DNA of 39,451 bases from Acidobacteriota bacterium (GCA_018268785.1 JAFDVY010000026.1:1-39451), one strand, 5' to 3'; shown: positions 8,395 to 16,039, counted from the first letter of the stretch. A program made the numbers and translations. The notes: generated from the sequence alone by a model not told the origin.

Positions 8395-9237
8395 TCAGTT
8401 TCCGCCTGCGTTAGGGCCGATTGGTTTGATATCCGCCCTGTGCTCCGCCGCGTATTTTTTCCAAAGCGCAGCCTCGGGCGTGTTCAACGTCTGAAGCGTT
8501 CGCAGAAAGTGGACGAGATCCCAGGCTTCATTTGGCTGAATGACATCCGCGAAGGACGGCATAGGAGTGCCGTCAACGCCGGTCATAAAGATGCGATAGA
8601 GATCCTGGTTCGTCTCGCCACACTTGAATCGCGAGCCTGTTGAGAAGTTATATGGTCGAATCGGATTGTCCTTGCTGTCGGTCAAAGTGGATGCGGATGG
8701 GCCATCGCCATGGCCTTCTGGGCCGTGGCATTTCCAACATTCCATCTTTTGAAACAGCTCCCTACCGTGCAGAATACTCTGGAGCGTTGCCGGAGTCTCC
8801 GGTGGAATGTGGATCGCCGCACCGGACTTCTCACTGGCCCAGCGAGGTGAAAACGTCTTGACGTATGCTATGAGGTCGGCGCGCTGCTGAGGCGTGAGCG
8901 GATTCCACGATGGCATGTTTGTGGTTACAAAGCCGCGCCGGATGGCATGATCGAGATCGTCGTCCGTTGGCAAGGTGCCAGTCGGTGTCGATCGGCACTT
9001 GAACGTGGCTGCTGTAAAGTCCCGCGGCTTCGGCTCGATCCACGGAGCATTTTCTCCGTTACCGTCACCCTGCGGGCCATGGCAACCAATGCAGTACCGG
9101 CGATAGAGCTGTTTCCCGCTGTCGGCGTTTCCCGTCAAGCTGCCGACGTGACTCGATTGTGCAAAATTGACTCGTGTTGTAACGGCGAACACAACCGCTG
9201 TGCCAGCCACCAACGTCATCAGTAATTTTCTGTTCAT
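8395..9237 (-). CDS. Diheme cytochrome c
   Basis: A 280-residue periplasmic cytochrome with two class I heme c domains. An N-terminal signal peptide (KLLMTLVAGTAVVFAV) is present. The heme-attachment motifs are CIGCH at residues 49-53 and CWKCH at 167-171. Candidate axial methionines lie in TTNMPSW (about residue 108) and GTPMPSF. The ATG at 9237 is preferred over an in-frame TTG two codons earlier and has a G-rich ribosome site upstream. Since oxidase subunit II lacks its own heme c domain, this protein is a likely direct or indirect electron donor. It also sits directly after the heme-porin gene (17-base gap), so it could receive electrons from the outer membrane. Confidence 0.92.
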   Translation of the reverse strand: MNRKLLMTLVAGTAVVFAVTTRVNFAQSSHVGSLTGNADSGKQLYRRYCIGCHGPQGDGNGENAPWIEPKPRDFTAATFKCRSTPTGTLPTDDDLDHAIRRGFVTTNMPSWNPLTPQQRADLIAYVKTFSPRWASEKSGAAIHIPPETPATLQSILHGRELFQKMECWKCHGPEGHGDGPSASTLTDSKDNPIRPYNFSTGSRFKCGETNQDLYRIFMTGVDGTPMPSFADVIQPNEAWDLVHFLRTLQTLNTPEAALWKKYAAEHRADIKPIGPNAGGN

Positions 9238-9254
9238 CGTCAACGCCCCCAGCT

Positions 9255-10724
9255 CTAAAAGTCGAAATCGAACCCGAGCATGATGCTGCTGCTCCAGACC
9301 GGATCTGAAATTGAAAATACTGGCGCTCCCCCGCCGCTACCGCTGAGCGGCGAGAATCCGTTCGATTTTGACCTCGAGTATTCCGTGTGCCACGCGAGAC
9401 CAGCCCGGCTGAACATGATCGGATACCAGCGGTAGCCGGCCGAATACGCCGTCACGTTGCCATAGTCCTTGGGAAAGCCAGCATTTACGAATGGCTGTTG
9501 CGAAACGCCAATCCTTTCGAATCGGCCAAAAAAGACCAATTGTGGACTGACGTAATAGTGGCTCTCAAGAAAGCCGCCAACGAACGCCGGAGCTTTCGCT
9601 CCATCTGGAAGTGCAGTATTCGAAGGCACTGCGGCACCGAAGTACGGATTGTCGTGCCCGTACATGATGAGGGGTAGAAACTCGAGTTTCTTCAGGAAGA
9701 AGTCGCCAGACGCACCTACGCGGTAGAAAGGCTTGTTACCCAAGCCGACCAGAGCCAACGAGGTTCCGCCCGACGTGGTCGTTTGGAAGTAAGTCGGTCT
9801 TTGGCCAAAATAACTGAAGGCCCCGATACGTTGCAATCCCATGCTTCCACCATTGAACGCCTGGCTAAACGCCAGGTTGACGTCATATCCCCGGTTCGCG
9901 GGCGACCCGGATCCGCTTGAGAAGCCAACGGTGCCGTCGTTGCTGCTCAATATGGAAGCCGAATACCGGGTGTAGCTATTCTTCGAGTGTCCTGCAATCT
10001 CGACTCCCAGTTGATTGTTGCCATACCCAAAGGGATTGGATGTTCCGGGAACATCGTAATGATAGCTTTGATAAAATCCGCCGTTTGCGGAGAGAAAGAG
10101 AAACCGCTTTTCTGAAATTAGATTATCCAGTTCGAACTTCCCAGCCCTAACGTTGAGCCAGGTGCTGCCTCTTAAGTTGTCGAACCGCACCCAAGCAGCC
10201 TCAAAGTGAAATGAAGCCGTTGAGTCCGACGATGGCAGCAATGCAAAGGAAATGTTCTTGTAGAGAGTTCCAGCGGTCCACAGGTCCATGCCCGAGAGGT
10301 CGAACCCATTCTGTTGCACTTTGCCGGAAATCAGCGTTGAACCTGGCCCACCCCCGGGAATGGAATCGACCGCGAGATTGTTCGTGCTCTCCCGATGCCA
10401 TTGCGGAGTGATTCGAAACGTAATCGGGAAATAAGTGGGATTTTGCCAGATCGGAGAGTCGCGTTCATTCCCAAGTTGATAGCCATTGTCGCGAAATACC
10501 TGGCCAAAGTTGTTCAGTTCCGGCCATGCGGTGTGGCACGCAGAGCAGGGCAAGCCGTACTTTCTCGCAAATGCCGGAATTGCTCTGACATGGATACGCG
10601 GTAGGGGCGCGGCGTGAGCCGTGGAGCCCCCGCGACCGAAGAGCATCAGCCCAAAGAGGCCGCCGAAAACAAGCGAGCCGATAATTGTCCATCTGATCGT
10701 TCCCGTTGGAAACCCCTTGGACAT
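9255..10724 (-). CDS. Outer-membrane monoheme cytochrome-porin fusion (Cyc2-like)
   Basis: A 489-residue protein. The N-terminus has a signal or membrane anchor (residues about 11-38), then one heme c motif CSACH at 60-64 in the context FARKYGLPCSACHTAW followed by PELNNFGQVFRDNGY. The remaining 400 residues alternate hydrophobic and polar positions with many aromatic, Gly and Ser residues. The end is an aromatic-terminated strand (MLGFDFDF), typical of an outer-membrane beta-barrel. This layout, and the spacing of Phe-Ala-Arg, CxxCH, Pro-x-Leu, Phe-Gly and Asn-Gly-Tyr, resembles Cyc2-type fused cytochrome-porins of iron-oxidising bacteria. It is the first gene of the operon (AGGAGG just before the ATG) and heads an oxidase gene set. 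Iron oxidation is an inference. Many relatives of this protein have no known function. Confidence 0.82.
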   Translation of the reverse strand: MSKGFPTGTIRWTIIGSLVFGGLFGLMLFGRGGSTAHAAPLPRIHVRAIPAFARKYGLPCSACHTAWPELNNFGQVFRDNGYQLGNERDSPIWQNPTYFPITFRITPQWHRESTNNLAVDSIPGGGPGSTLISGKVQQNGFDLSGMDLWTAGTLYKNISFALLPSSDSTASFHFEAAWVRFDNLRGSTWLNVRAGKFELDNLISEKRFLFLSANGGFYQSYHYDVPGTSNPFGYGNNQLGVEIAGHSKNSYTRYSASILSSNDGTVGFSSGSGSPANRGYDVNLAFSQAFNGGSMGLQRIGAFSYFGQRPTYFQTTTSGGTSLALVGLGNKPFYRVGASGDFFLKKLEFLPLIMYGHDNPYFGAAVPSNTALPDGAKAPAFVGGFLESHYYVSPQLVFFGRFERIGVSQQPFVNAGFPKDYGNVTAYSAGYRWYPIMFSRAGLAWHTEYSRSKSNGFSPLSGSGGGAPVFSISDPVWSSSIMLGFDFDF

Positions 10725-11161
10725 ACAGCCTCCTGCTTCAATCGCCTGAACGCTTAGAATTTGAGAACTGAATCTCGAACGGAAGGAAGGAAAACGAGTT
10801 CAATCGCAGAGTTGAAGGTTCAACTATCATCTCGCTCCGTCTCTCAAAATTCCTTTCGTGGCCCGAGAATCAAAAAAACGGCAGCAGACCATTCAAAAAG
10901 CGAGCAGAACATACTCCCGCAAAGTTAACAATGCAAGCACAAAATAAACGTAACTTAACATTTCTTCGATGGTTTGCCCGAATTCTTAACATTGAAACTA
11001 CTTGCGCCCATCTTTTGGCCTCCCCGCTACCTTTAAGCCCGCCATTTTCATGTTGACTGCTTAACGTTGCGGGTGGTACGACATTGGCCGCATTTCCCGT
11101 TCGCATCGTGGGCGGGCAGGAGTTCGGCGCGCGACCCGCATCAGGAGCTGAACCTCTAAGG
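10725..11161. other. Intergenic region between divergent transcripts
   Basis: About 440 bases between the respiratory operon (leftward) and the SH3 gene (rightward). It is visibly richer in A and T than the flanking genes, with several TTAAC/CTTAAC words around 10925-10995 and 11060. Promoters for both directions are expected here. The only well-formed element is the AGGAGG ribosome site just upstream of the heme-porin ATG. No convincing -35/-10 pair, hairpin or RNA gene was recognised. Confidence 0.5.
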
Positions 11162-12073
11162 ATGCAAAGAACCTTGCTCAAGAACGCTCTGGCACGGATC
11201 AGTTCGCCCGGTTCTCTGAACACCGCCGCTCTTCGTAGAGCTGCCTCCGCGTTCCTACTAATCCTCTCTTTGCCTTTGCTGGCTTTTTCCGACAAGTCAG
11301 CCTCTCCAACACAGGGATTTGCGATGGATCTACCGAATTCCGAAGCCGACGTCCTGGCGGCTGTTCAAGCCGTTGCCGACGACCACATCATTCACGGTAC
11401 GTATGTGTACGAACGTGAAAAAATCCTGAATGAAGCGATTACCGAGAAATCTTCTTCTTATTTCGATTCCCGGAAGGCCGATGGACATATTTTTTACAAA
11501 GTACGTCGCGATGCTTTGGCTCCGCGAAACTTCAAAAACAGCTCTGACATTGGCGTAATTACCGTGCGTTACATTGTCCGCTCGACCTCCAATGCCGTGA
11601 CACATCTCGAAATTGTTGCGGTCTTCGTCGAAGATGGGACGCAACGCGTCCATATTTCCAACAGCACGGTCGAAACCAGCGAGTTTGCCGAAATTCAGAA
11701 ACAATTGACTTCCATTCAAAGAGACCGCCAGATTGCGACTGGGATTCAGGAAAAGAAAGATCGCGAAGCGGAAGAGGCCGCCGCGCTCGCAAGGCAAAAG
11801 GCCGAGGAAATTGCCCAATCGCAAGCCAAGGACTCCTCCTTGCAGGCGCTTGAACGCCGTGCTGACGAACTCCAGCATGCCCTCGAGGTACGTATCGCGA
11901 AACCGAACATCGAACTGAAAGCAGCCCCCTTCCGTGGAGCTGCCACTTTGAGGAAACTGACTGCGGACTCCGATGTGCTTGTCGAGGTCCTTACCACCTA
12001 TTGGTATGGAGTCGAAACCTCAGACGGGTACCGCGGATGGGTTCGACGCGACGAAGTGGTGCCACTGCCTTGA
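11162..12073 (+). CDS. Secreted SH3-domain protein
   Basis: A 303-residue exported protein of unknown function, using the ATG at 11162 (MQRTLLKNAL). A signal peptide is visible (ASAFLLILSLPLLAFSDKSA). The middle part is a beta-rich region (VITVRYIVRSTSNAVTHLEIVAVF), then a charged helical segment rich in Glu, Ala, Lys and Gln (about residues 190-250) that looks like a coiled coil. The C-terminus (VRIAKPNIELKAAPFRGAA to YRGWVRRDEV) has the pattern of a bacterial SH3 domain. The GWVRRDEV ending is nearly repeated in the next gene. In-frame codons extend upstream to 11084 (TTG), so the exact start is uncertain. Confidence 0.75.
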   Translation: MQRTLLKNALARISSPGSLNTAALRRAASAFLLILSLPLLAFSDKSASPTQGFAMDLPNSEADVLAAVQAVADDHIIHGTYVYEREKILNEAITEKSSSYFDSRKADGHIFYKVRRDALAPRNFKNSSDIGVITVRYIVRSTSNAVTHLEIVAVFVEDGTQRVHISNSTVETSEFAEIQKQLTSIQRDRQIATGIQEKKDREAEEAAALARQKAEEIAQSQAKDSSLQALERRADELQHALEVRIAKPNIELKAAPFRGAATLRKLTADSDVLVEVLTTYWYGVETSDGYRGWVRRDEVVPLP

Positions 12074-13389
12074 ACAAACCTTTTGCGCTCGAGTATTTCA
12101 AAAAATGGCGTCTTCCCGTCCTGAGATTCCTTTGCCTCTCGATCCTGGTTTGCCCGGTCGCTCTTCCACAGGACAATGTCAACATCCATCAGCGAACTTT
12201 CCCAGTGTCGATGAACGAAGCGAATGCCGCGGTTGCAAAGATAAGGAACACGTCAAAAGGCCGCCTGCCGATTCTCGAAGGCTTTGTGCAACAACCTGGT
12301 CAGCCCATCGAGCGCTTCGACAAAGGATATTTTGAGTGTGCGTTTCGGGTCTCGCCTGCGGGAGATGGGACCGCAGTACAAATAACCGCAAAGGTGACTG
12401 CCTGGTTTAGCGATCCGGATCCAAGGCTTTCCGGTTATCGCGTTCTTGTTTCAAATGGGCGCTTGGAAGATGACGCATTGGACAGAATCGCGGAAGTCTT
12501 GGCGCCCGTTTCCAAAACCAGCGGCAAAATTGCGGCGCCGTCATTGCCAGGATACCCCGCTACGGACGCTCGCAAACCCGCCGAAGGCAGCATCCGGACG
12601 GACGGCCCAGCCGGCAATTTTGGCATTCGGCCAAGCTTGCCCTATCGCCCGACCTTACCGCCTGCCTCTATCCCCTCAACCGATCCTGAATCCGCAAAAA
12701 CTTCGCGCACTTCGGAAGAAAAAAGGGCCAAAGAGCTGTCCGACTACATCAAGAATATGGAACAGATTCAGCGCGACCAATCTCACCCCAACGATCTAGT
12801 GGCCGTAAGGAAACCCAAGACCCCTATCTTCACGAAGCCATCGGATACTTCGCGTGTGCTTTTGGAAGCGGACGCGCAAGACGAATTCCAGGTTCTCGGC
12901 GTCGAAGGCGTCTGGGTTCACATACAGATTTCTGGACTCTCGCGTGGATGGGTGCGCCGCAGTCAACTTGAATTGCCTCTCGGATTTTCCGCAGGCCAAG
13001 GTATGGAAGAAACGCCGTCCAAGTCCGACACTACGTTTGAGATTGTGAGAGAAGAAACTACCTCGTTCCAAGGAAATTGGCAGCCACTAAAAGGTAAGCT
13101 GGTGCGAATCGAGTGGATTAAACCAACAAATCTTGCGATAAGCACTTCCTCCAGGGACAAGTTAACTTATGCAAAGTCCATTTTCTTGCAGGCCTTCAAG
13201 AATCTTGCTCAATCGCAACCTTCAGCGGAGGGCATCGTAGTCGTTTTCGATTCTGCTGACGGAGGCCAAATCGCCGCTCCCTTATCGAGCGTTAAGGCGC
13301 TTGCCGATCGTACTGTCTCCGACGCGGCGTTCTGGCGGCAGTGCTCTCTTGATCCACCCGAGTCGTTTGTTGGCTCGGCGAGACCATAG
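12070..13389 (+). CDS. Secreted SH3-domain protein, paralogue of the preceding gene
   Basis: A 439-residue exported protein of unknown function. The most likely start is the TTG at 12070, which overlaps the stop of the preceding gene (TTGA). The reading frame extends further upstream only inside that gene. A signal peptide is visible (LPVLRFLCLSILVCPVALPQ). The first third (about residues 30-130) is a globular beta-rich region, then a Pro/Ser-rich linker, a short charged helix, and an SH3-like domain whose end GLSRGWVRRSQLELP matches GYRGWVRRDEVVPLP of the neighbour. The C-terminal 130 residues are unrelated to anything recognised. The overlap argues for coupled translation and possibly for two proteins acting together in the envelope. 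Confidence 0.72.
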   Translation: MNKPFALEYFKKWRLPVLRFLCLSILVCPVALPQDNVNIHQRTFPVSMNEANAAVAKIRNTSKGRLPILEGFVQQPGQPIERFDKGYFECAFRVSPAGDGTAVQITAKVTAWFSDPDPRLSGYRVLVSNGRLEDDALDRIAEVLAPVSKTSGKIAAPSLPGYPATDARKPAEGSIRTDGPAGNFGIRPSLPYRPTLPPASIPSTDPESAKTSRTSEEKRAKELSDYIKNMEQIQRDQSHPNDLVAVRKPKTPIFTKPSDTSRVLLEADAQDEFQVLGVEGVWVHIQISGLSRGWVRRSQLELPLGFSAGQGMEETPSKSDTTFEIVREETTSFQGNWQPLKGKLVRIEWIKPTNLAISTSSRDKLTYAKSIFLQAFKNLAQSQPSAEGIVVVFDSADGGQIAAPLSSVKALADRTVSDAAFWRQCSLDPPESFVGSARP

Positions 13390-13454
13390 CCGCCGCGGCT
13401 ATTGGCGTGACGCATTGCCGCATACCTGCCAGGCGCGCGCGGGCCGCCCGTCTG

Positions 13455-13532
13455 GATGGGACGTTTTCTGCACCCGAACTTTGATGCAGATTCGGATTGA
13501 AACAACACTGGTGCCCGGGGTGGGAGCCGAAC
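13455..13532. repeat. Left direct repeat of the tRNA-Leu mini-island
   Basis: A 78-bp segment that matches 16040-16115 in the same orientation with a few substitutions and small indels. Its last 24 bases (13509-13532) equal the complement of the tRNA-Leu 3' end, including CCA, with one mismatch. The first 54 bases correspond to the sequence just downstream of the tRNA gene. The rest of the tRNA is absent here, as expected for the distal attachment copy of an element integrated at the tRNA. Confidence 0.85.
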
Positions 13533-13636
13533 TATTCCGTCTGTTGATTCTACGTAAGTTATTGATTCTAGATGGGTATAGTACCAGCAAAATTAGCAGA
13601 TTCAGCCGATTTGGGCACGTGTAGGGCACGCGGAAA

Positions 13637-13963
13637 TTACAGTTTGTGATGCCTCGACAACTGCACCACGGTCTTCGTATCTGGGTAAGCGGCCAAGGCT
13701 CCACTCGCATCGATCTTATCGCCTGTAATTTTGCCTTCGATTATCAGATCGTGGTTGCCGGGAATACCCATCACACTCGGAATGTTTTGGTCGAAATGTG
13801 TGGCCGAAACTCTCACTTTCAACACATCGCCCTTCTCTTCGTATGTGCCAACGTAAGCGAAACCGCTGTCACCACCAAGAACCTGCCCTTTCGTAAAGAC
13901 CACAACGCCTCCACCAACGCCTGCGGGTCCGTGATACTGCACAATCCAGAGTCCATCAACCAT
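13637..13963 (-). CDS. GrlR-like protein
   Basis: A 108-residue protein resembling the GrlR family, known from the negative regulator of type III secretion in enteropathogenic E. coli. Family-like features are the N-terminal DGLWIV strand, GGGVVVFTKGQVLGGDSG with the GGD turn, YVGTY, and the THFDQNIPSVMGI segment, followed by a beta-strand-rich end. These predict a small lipocalin-like beta-barrel. ATG at 13963 is chosen because it lies one base after the stop of the upstream gene and has GGGGGGAAG before it. It is the last gene of the island cassette. No secretion genes are present, so its role here is unknown. Many GrlR-like proteins occur outside secretion loci. Confidence 0.72.
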   Translation of the reverse strand: MVDGLWIVQYHGPAGVGGGVVVFTKGQVLGGDSGFAYVGTYEEKGDVLKVRVSATHFDQNIPSVMGIPGNHDLIIEGKITGDKIDASGALAAYPDTKTVVQLSRHHKL

Positions 13964-13964
13964 T

Positions 13965-14618
13965 TCACTTCCCCCCAAGCAACGCCTCAAATTCATTCAG
14001 TAGAGCGATATGATTCTTCGTTGTAATCGGAGCCTGTGAAAAATAGTGATTAGACGAAAAGGGTGCAGGAATCTTGCGTTCGATCTTAACTGGTGCGGGT
14101 ACGCCCGGCTTGCCAAAATCTTCTGTCCAGAACTGAATGGATGCCATATCGAGTTGGCTTTTGGTGTTGATGTGTCCTTCGACTCGTTTAACGAACTGCC
14201 CCAAACGTGGATTTAGAACCGCAAGAGGCGCAGCAATTTGGAAGTCGATTTGACTCAGGTAGTTCTCCCTGCGTTCCTTTGGAACAACCAGACCGTAAGT
14301 GTCGCTCAACCACTTTGCCAAATCGTTCAAGAACTCTGTCGTCTCATCAGTGTCAGACGTTGTATCTGCAACGATGCCATCGGAATAGACACTCAAGTTA
14401 ACGAGAAGTTGTACTTTCCGTTGTCCCGTGAAGGCCCCACTTTTAAACGACAAACTCCGCTGCTCATCAAAGTCGAGTTCATTCTTGGGTGTTTGCGCGA
14501 ACTGATAGCGTTTCCCAATCTCTTCGAGCACGCCTCGTAGGTTCATGCCCTTGGGATTGAGCAAACCGAAGTCAAACAACCAGATTGTTCGCGCCAAACC
14601 GACGTAGAGGATATTCAT
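13965..14618 (-). CDS. Hypothetical protein of the tRNA-Leu island
   Basis: A 217-residue protein with no family recognised. It has no signal peptide and no clear membrane helix. It opens with a hydrophobic strand-like stretch (MNILYVGLARTIWLFDFGLL), followed by a mixed alpha/beta region with KNELDFDE and a long Asp/Thr-rich turn (VADTTSDTDETTEFLNDLA). The end is Pro- and charge-rich. An internal Met (residue 25, MNLRGVLEEIGKRY) is an alternative start. It is followed after one base by the GrlR-like gene and preceded after 27 bases by a tiny membrane protein, so it belongs to one transcription unit. It is probably cytoplasmic. Confidence 0.68.
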   Translation of the reverse strand: MNILYVGLARTIWLFDFGLLNPKGMNLRGVLEEIGKRYQFAQTPKNELDFDEQRSLSFKSGAFTGQRKVQLLVNLSVYSDGIVADTTSDTDETTEFLNDLAKWLSDTYGLVVPKERRENYLSQIDFQIAAPLAVLNPRLGQFVKRVEGHINTKSQLDMASIQFWTEDFGKPGVPAPVKIERKIPAPFSSNHYFSQAPITTKNHIALLNEFEALLGGK

Positions 14619-14645
14619 CTTATTTTCGCTCGATGCGTACCACCT

Positions 14646-14885
14646 CTAATGCGTGTAACGTGACTGCACTTGCTGGTCCTGAACCCGCCCCAAGCCTTGC
14701 GAACCTTCCTTCGGTTTCATTGCCTGCGTAGCTGAATGTAGGCCCACTACCCCACTTACTAGGTTCACGATCTGGGACTTCCGCAGTTCGCGCTGTTTTC
14801 GTTCCTCGCGCTGGAAATACTTCCCAACGGCGAATGCCCCGACGCCGATTACGAGAACCAAAAGCCACGGAGTCAAGGCACTCAT
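14646..14885 (-). CDS. Small single-pass membrane protein of the island
   Basis: A 79-residue protein: one N-terminal transmembrane helix (WLLVLVIGVGAFAVGKYF) followed by a highly charged cytoplasmic segment (QREERKQRELRKSQ) and a polar tail. Its ATG overlaps the stop of the upstream small gene as ATGA (14882-14885). This is strong evidence that both tiny genes are translated. No family is recognised. A role as a membrane anchor or small subunit of a complex is only a guess. Confidence 0.6.
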   Translation of the reverse strand: MSALTPWLLVLVIGVGAFAVGKYFQREERKQRELRKSQIVNLVSGVVGLHSATQAMKPKEGSQGLGRVQDQQVQSRYTH

Positions 14886-15076
14886 AGTTCACCTCTCCCT
14901 TCCAGTATCATACCCAAGTAGAAGACGCCGACTGCCACAATCGCCACAAGACCGAAACTTAGCCAGTCGAAATTCCCTCTTATAGCCGTGTCGAGCGCAT
15001 AAAACACGAGGACGAGAACAGACATCTCGCGCAAACCATCGCCTATCATTTGGGATTTTTCTCTGCGCTCTGGCAC
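14882..15076 (-). CDS. Small two-helix membrane protein of the island
   Basis: A 64-residue protein with two predicted membrane helices (MSVLVLVFYALDTAI and FGLVAIVAVGVFYLGMIL) joined by a short NFDW-containing loop. The reading frame starts with GTG at 15076. An ATG at 15049 (MIGDGLRE) is an equally plausible start, since neither has a strong ribosome site. It overlaps the next gene by four bases (ATGA). Small paired membrane proteins of this size often act as holin-like or scaffold subunits, but nothing in the sequence decides this. Confidence 0.55.
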   Translation of the reverse strand: MPERREKSQMIGDGLREMSVLVLVFYALDTAIRGNFDWLSFGLVAIVAVGVFYLGMILEGRGEL

Positions 15077-15210
15077 GATTCGGAATCTTTGCGCAGCGGC
15101 GTGGGAAACGCAAGGATGTATACAAAAATCCTCGCGCTCCTAAACGCGGAATCGTCGGCAAGCGGACAGCCTACGATCAACCTTCTCCCAACTTGGCCGG
15201 GAATGTAACA

Positions 15211-15846
15211 CTATTTTGAAGGTTTTTGCCGACCTGTCGCGTCGGCAGTGTTCGGAGTCACATCGACGGGACCAAATCCCAAATCCGTAAGTGTGCTCGG
15301 TTCAATGTTGTCGCCTGTTAATGCCAGCCGAACCTTGAAAGGCTTGTGATTCGACATATACGAAACCGTGAACTTGATTTGGACCCCGCGATGAACAGCC
15401 AATGGGCTTGCGATGTCGAAATCAACGCCCCGACCTATGATTCCCGGCTCAAAATGCGGCCTGCACGAGGCGGTCTTCTCAGTGCACGTGATCGTGACAT
15501 CTTGTTGGTCCGTATATGCGACAACACTTCCATTCATCAATGCGGCACTTCCGCCGTTGTAAATCAATCCAGTTTCCGGCATGTCGAATTTTATCGGGTT
15601 TTGGTCAATATCCCGTGGGACTACCTGAAAGACAGCAGTATTTTGGGAGAATGAAATTTTCGGAGCGCGGGAAGCCAACTCATCTTGGTGCTTCGCATAG
15701 AAGAGTTCGTACACGATCAGGACCGTGATCGCAATGGTCAGCAAGACCTCAACGGTTCCATACACTAATTCGAGCCAATCAAGCCAATATCGTTCGCGCA
15801 GCGGCAAAGTCCCATCTTTCCTTTTCTGAATAGCGGTGACAGACAA
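15211..15846 (-). CDS. Membrane-anchored hypothetical protein of the island
   Basis: A 211-residue protein. A basic N-terminus (RKDGTLPLRERYW) and one transmembrane helix (EVLLTIAITVLIVYELFYA, about residues 33-52) suggest a short cytoplasmic tail and a large external domain of about 150 residues. That domain is rich in beta-strand patterns (AALMNGSVVAYT, VQIKFTVSYM, FKVRLALTG). It also contains two cysteines (TCTEKTASC) that could form a disulfide. No known family is recognised. The ATG lies 2 bases after the stop of the XRE remnant, so the two were co-translated. A gap of 134 bases without a convincing gene separates it from the next small gene. Confidence 0.68.
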   Translation of the reverse strand: MSVTAIQKRKDGTLPLRERYWLDWLELVYGTVEVLLTIAITVLIVYELFYAKHQDELASRAPKISFSQNTAVFQVVPRDIDQNPIKFDMPETGLIYNGGSAALMNGSVVAYTDQQDVTITCTEKTASCRPHFEPGIIGRGVDFDIASPLAVHRGVQIKFTVSYMSNHKPFKVRLALTGDNIEPSTLTDLGFGPVDVTPNTADATGRQKPSK

Positions 15847-15848
15847 TA

Positions 15849-16004
15849 CTAGGTAGACGACTTCTTCCTATTTCTCTTTTTCACGGGGACGACGATTTCC
15901 GGTTTTCCCTTATAAAAATCTCTGTCCAGCCCCTTCACTAGCTTGTGCATTTCTATCCGAAACGCTTCACAAATCCTCAAAAGTGTTCGTAATTCGATGT
16001 TCAT
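15849..16004 (-). pseudogene. C-terminal remnant of an XRE-family helix-turn-helix regulator
   Basis: The reading frame contains LSPKFRQQVEAGMNIELRTL followed by LRICEAFRIEMHKLVKGL. This is the second half of an XRE/Cro-type helix-turn-helix (recognition helix, E-x-G turn, then the L-x-T-L-x-R-I-x-x-A-F-x-I helix), followed by a Lys/Arg-rich tail. The first two helices are missing. The similarity starts at about 16037, only 3 bases from the right direct repeat, so the gene appears to have been cut at the recombination junction. An ATG at 16004 could still produce a 51-residue fragment. The frame itself stays open back through the repeat and the tRNA. Confidence 0.6.
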
Positions 16005-16039
16005 TCCGGCTTCCACTTGCTGCCGGAATTTCGGGGACA

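Noticed and set aside
13540..13580. Two TTGATTCTA words near the left repeat as integrase arm-type sites
   Set aside because: Two 9-mers are too little to claim binding sites, and there is no integrase in the island.
14620..14892. Alternative minus-strand frame over the small membrane protein genes
   Set aside because: The overlapping frame with ATGA coupling and a clear membrane helix (14646-14885) is the better gene.
15077..15210. Gap within the island cassette that could hide another small gene
   Set aside because: The frame crossing it (to 15161) continues into the next gene in another phase with an Arg-rich composition. No start with a ribosome site or membrane helix was seen.
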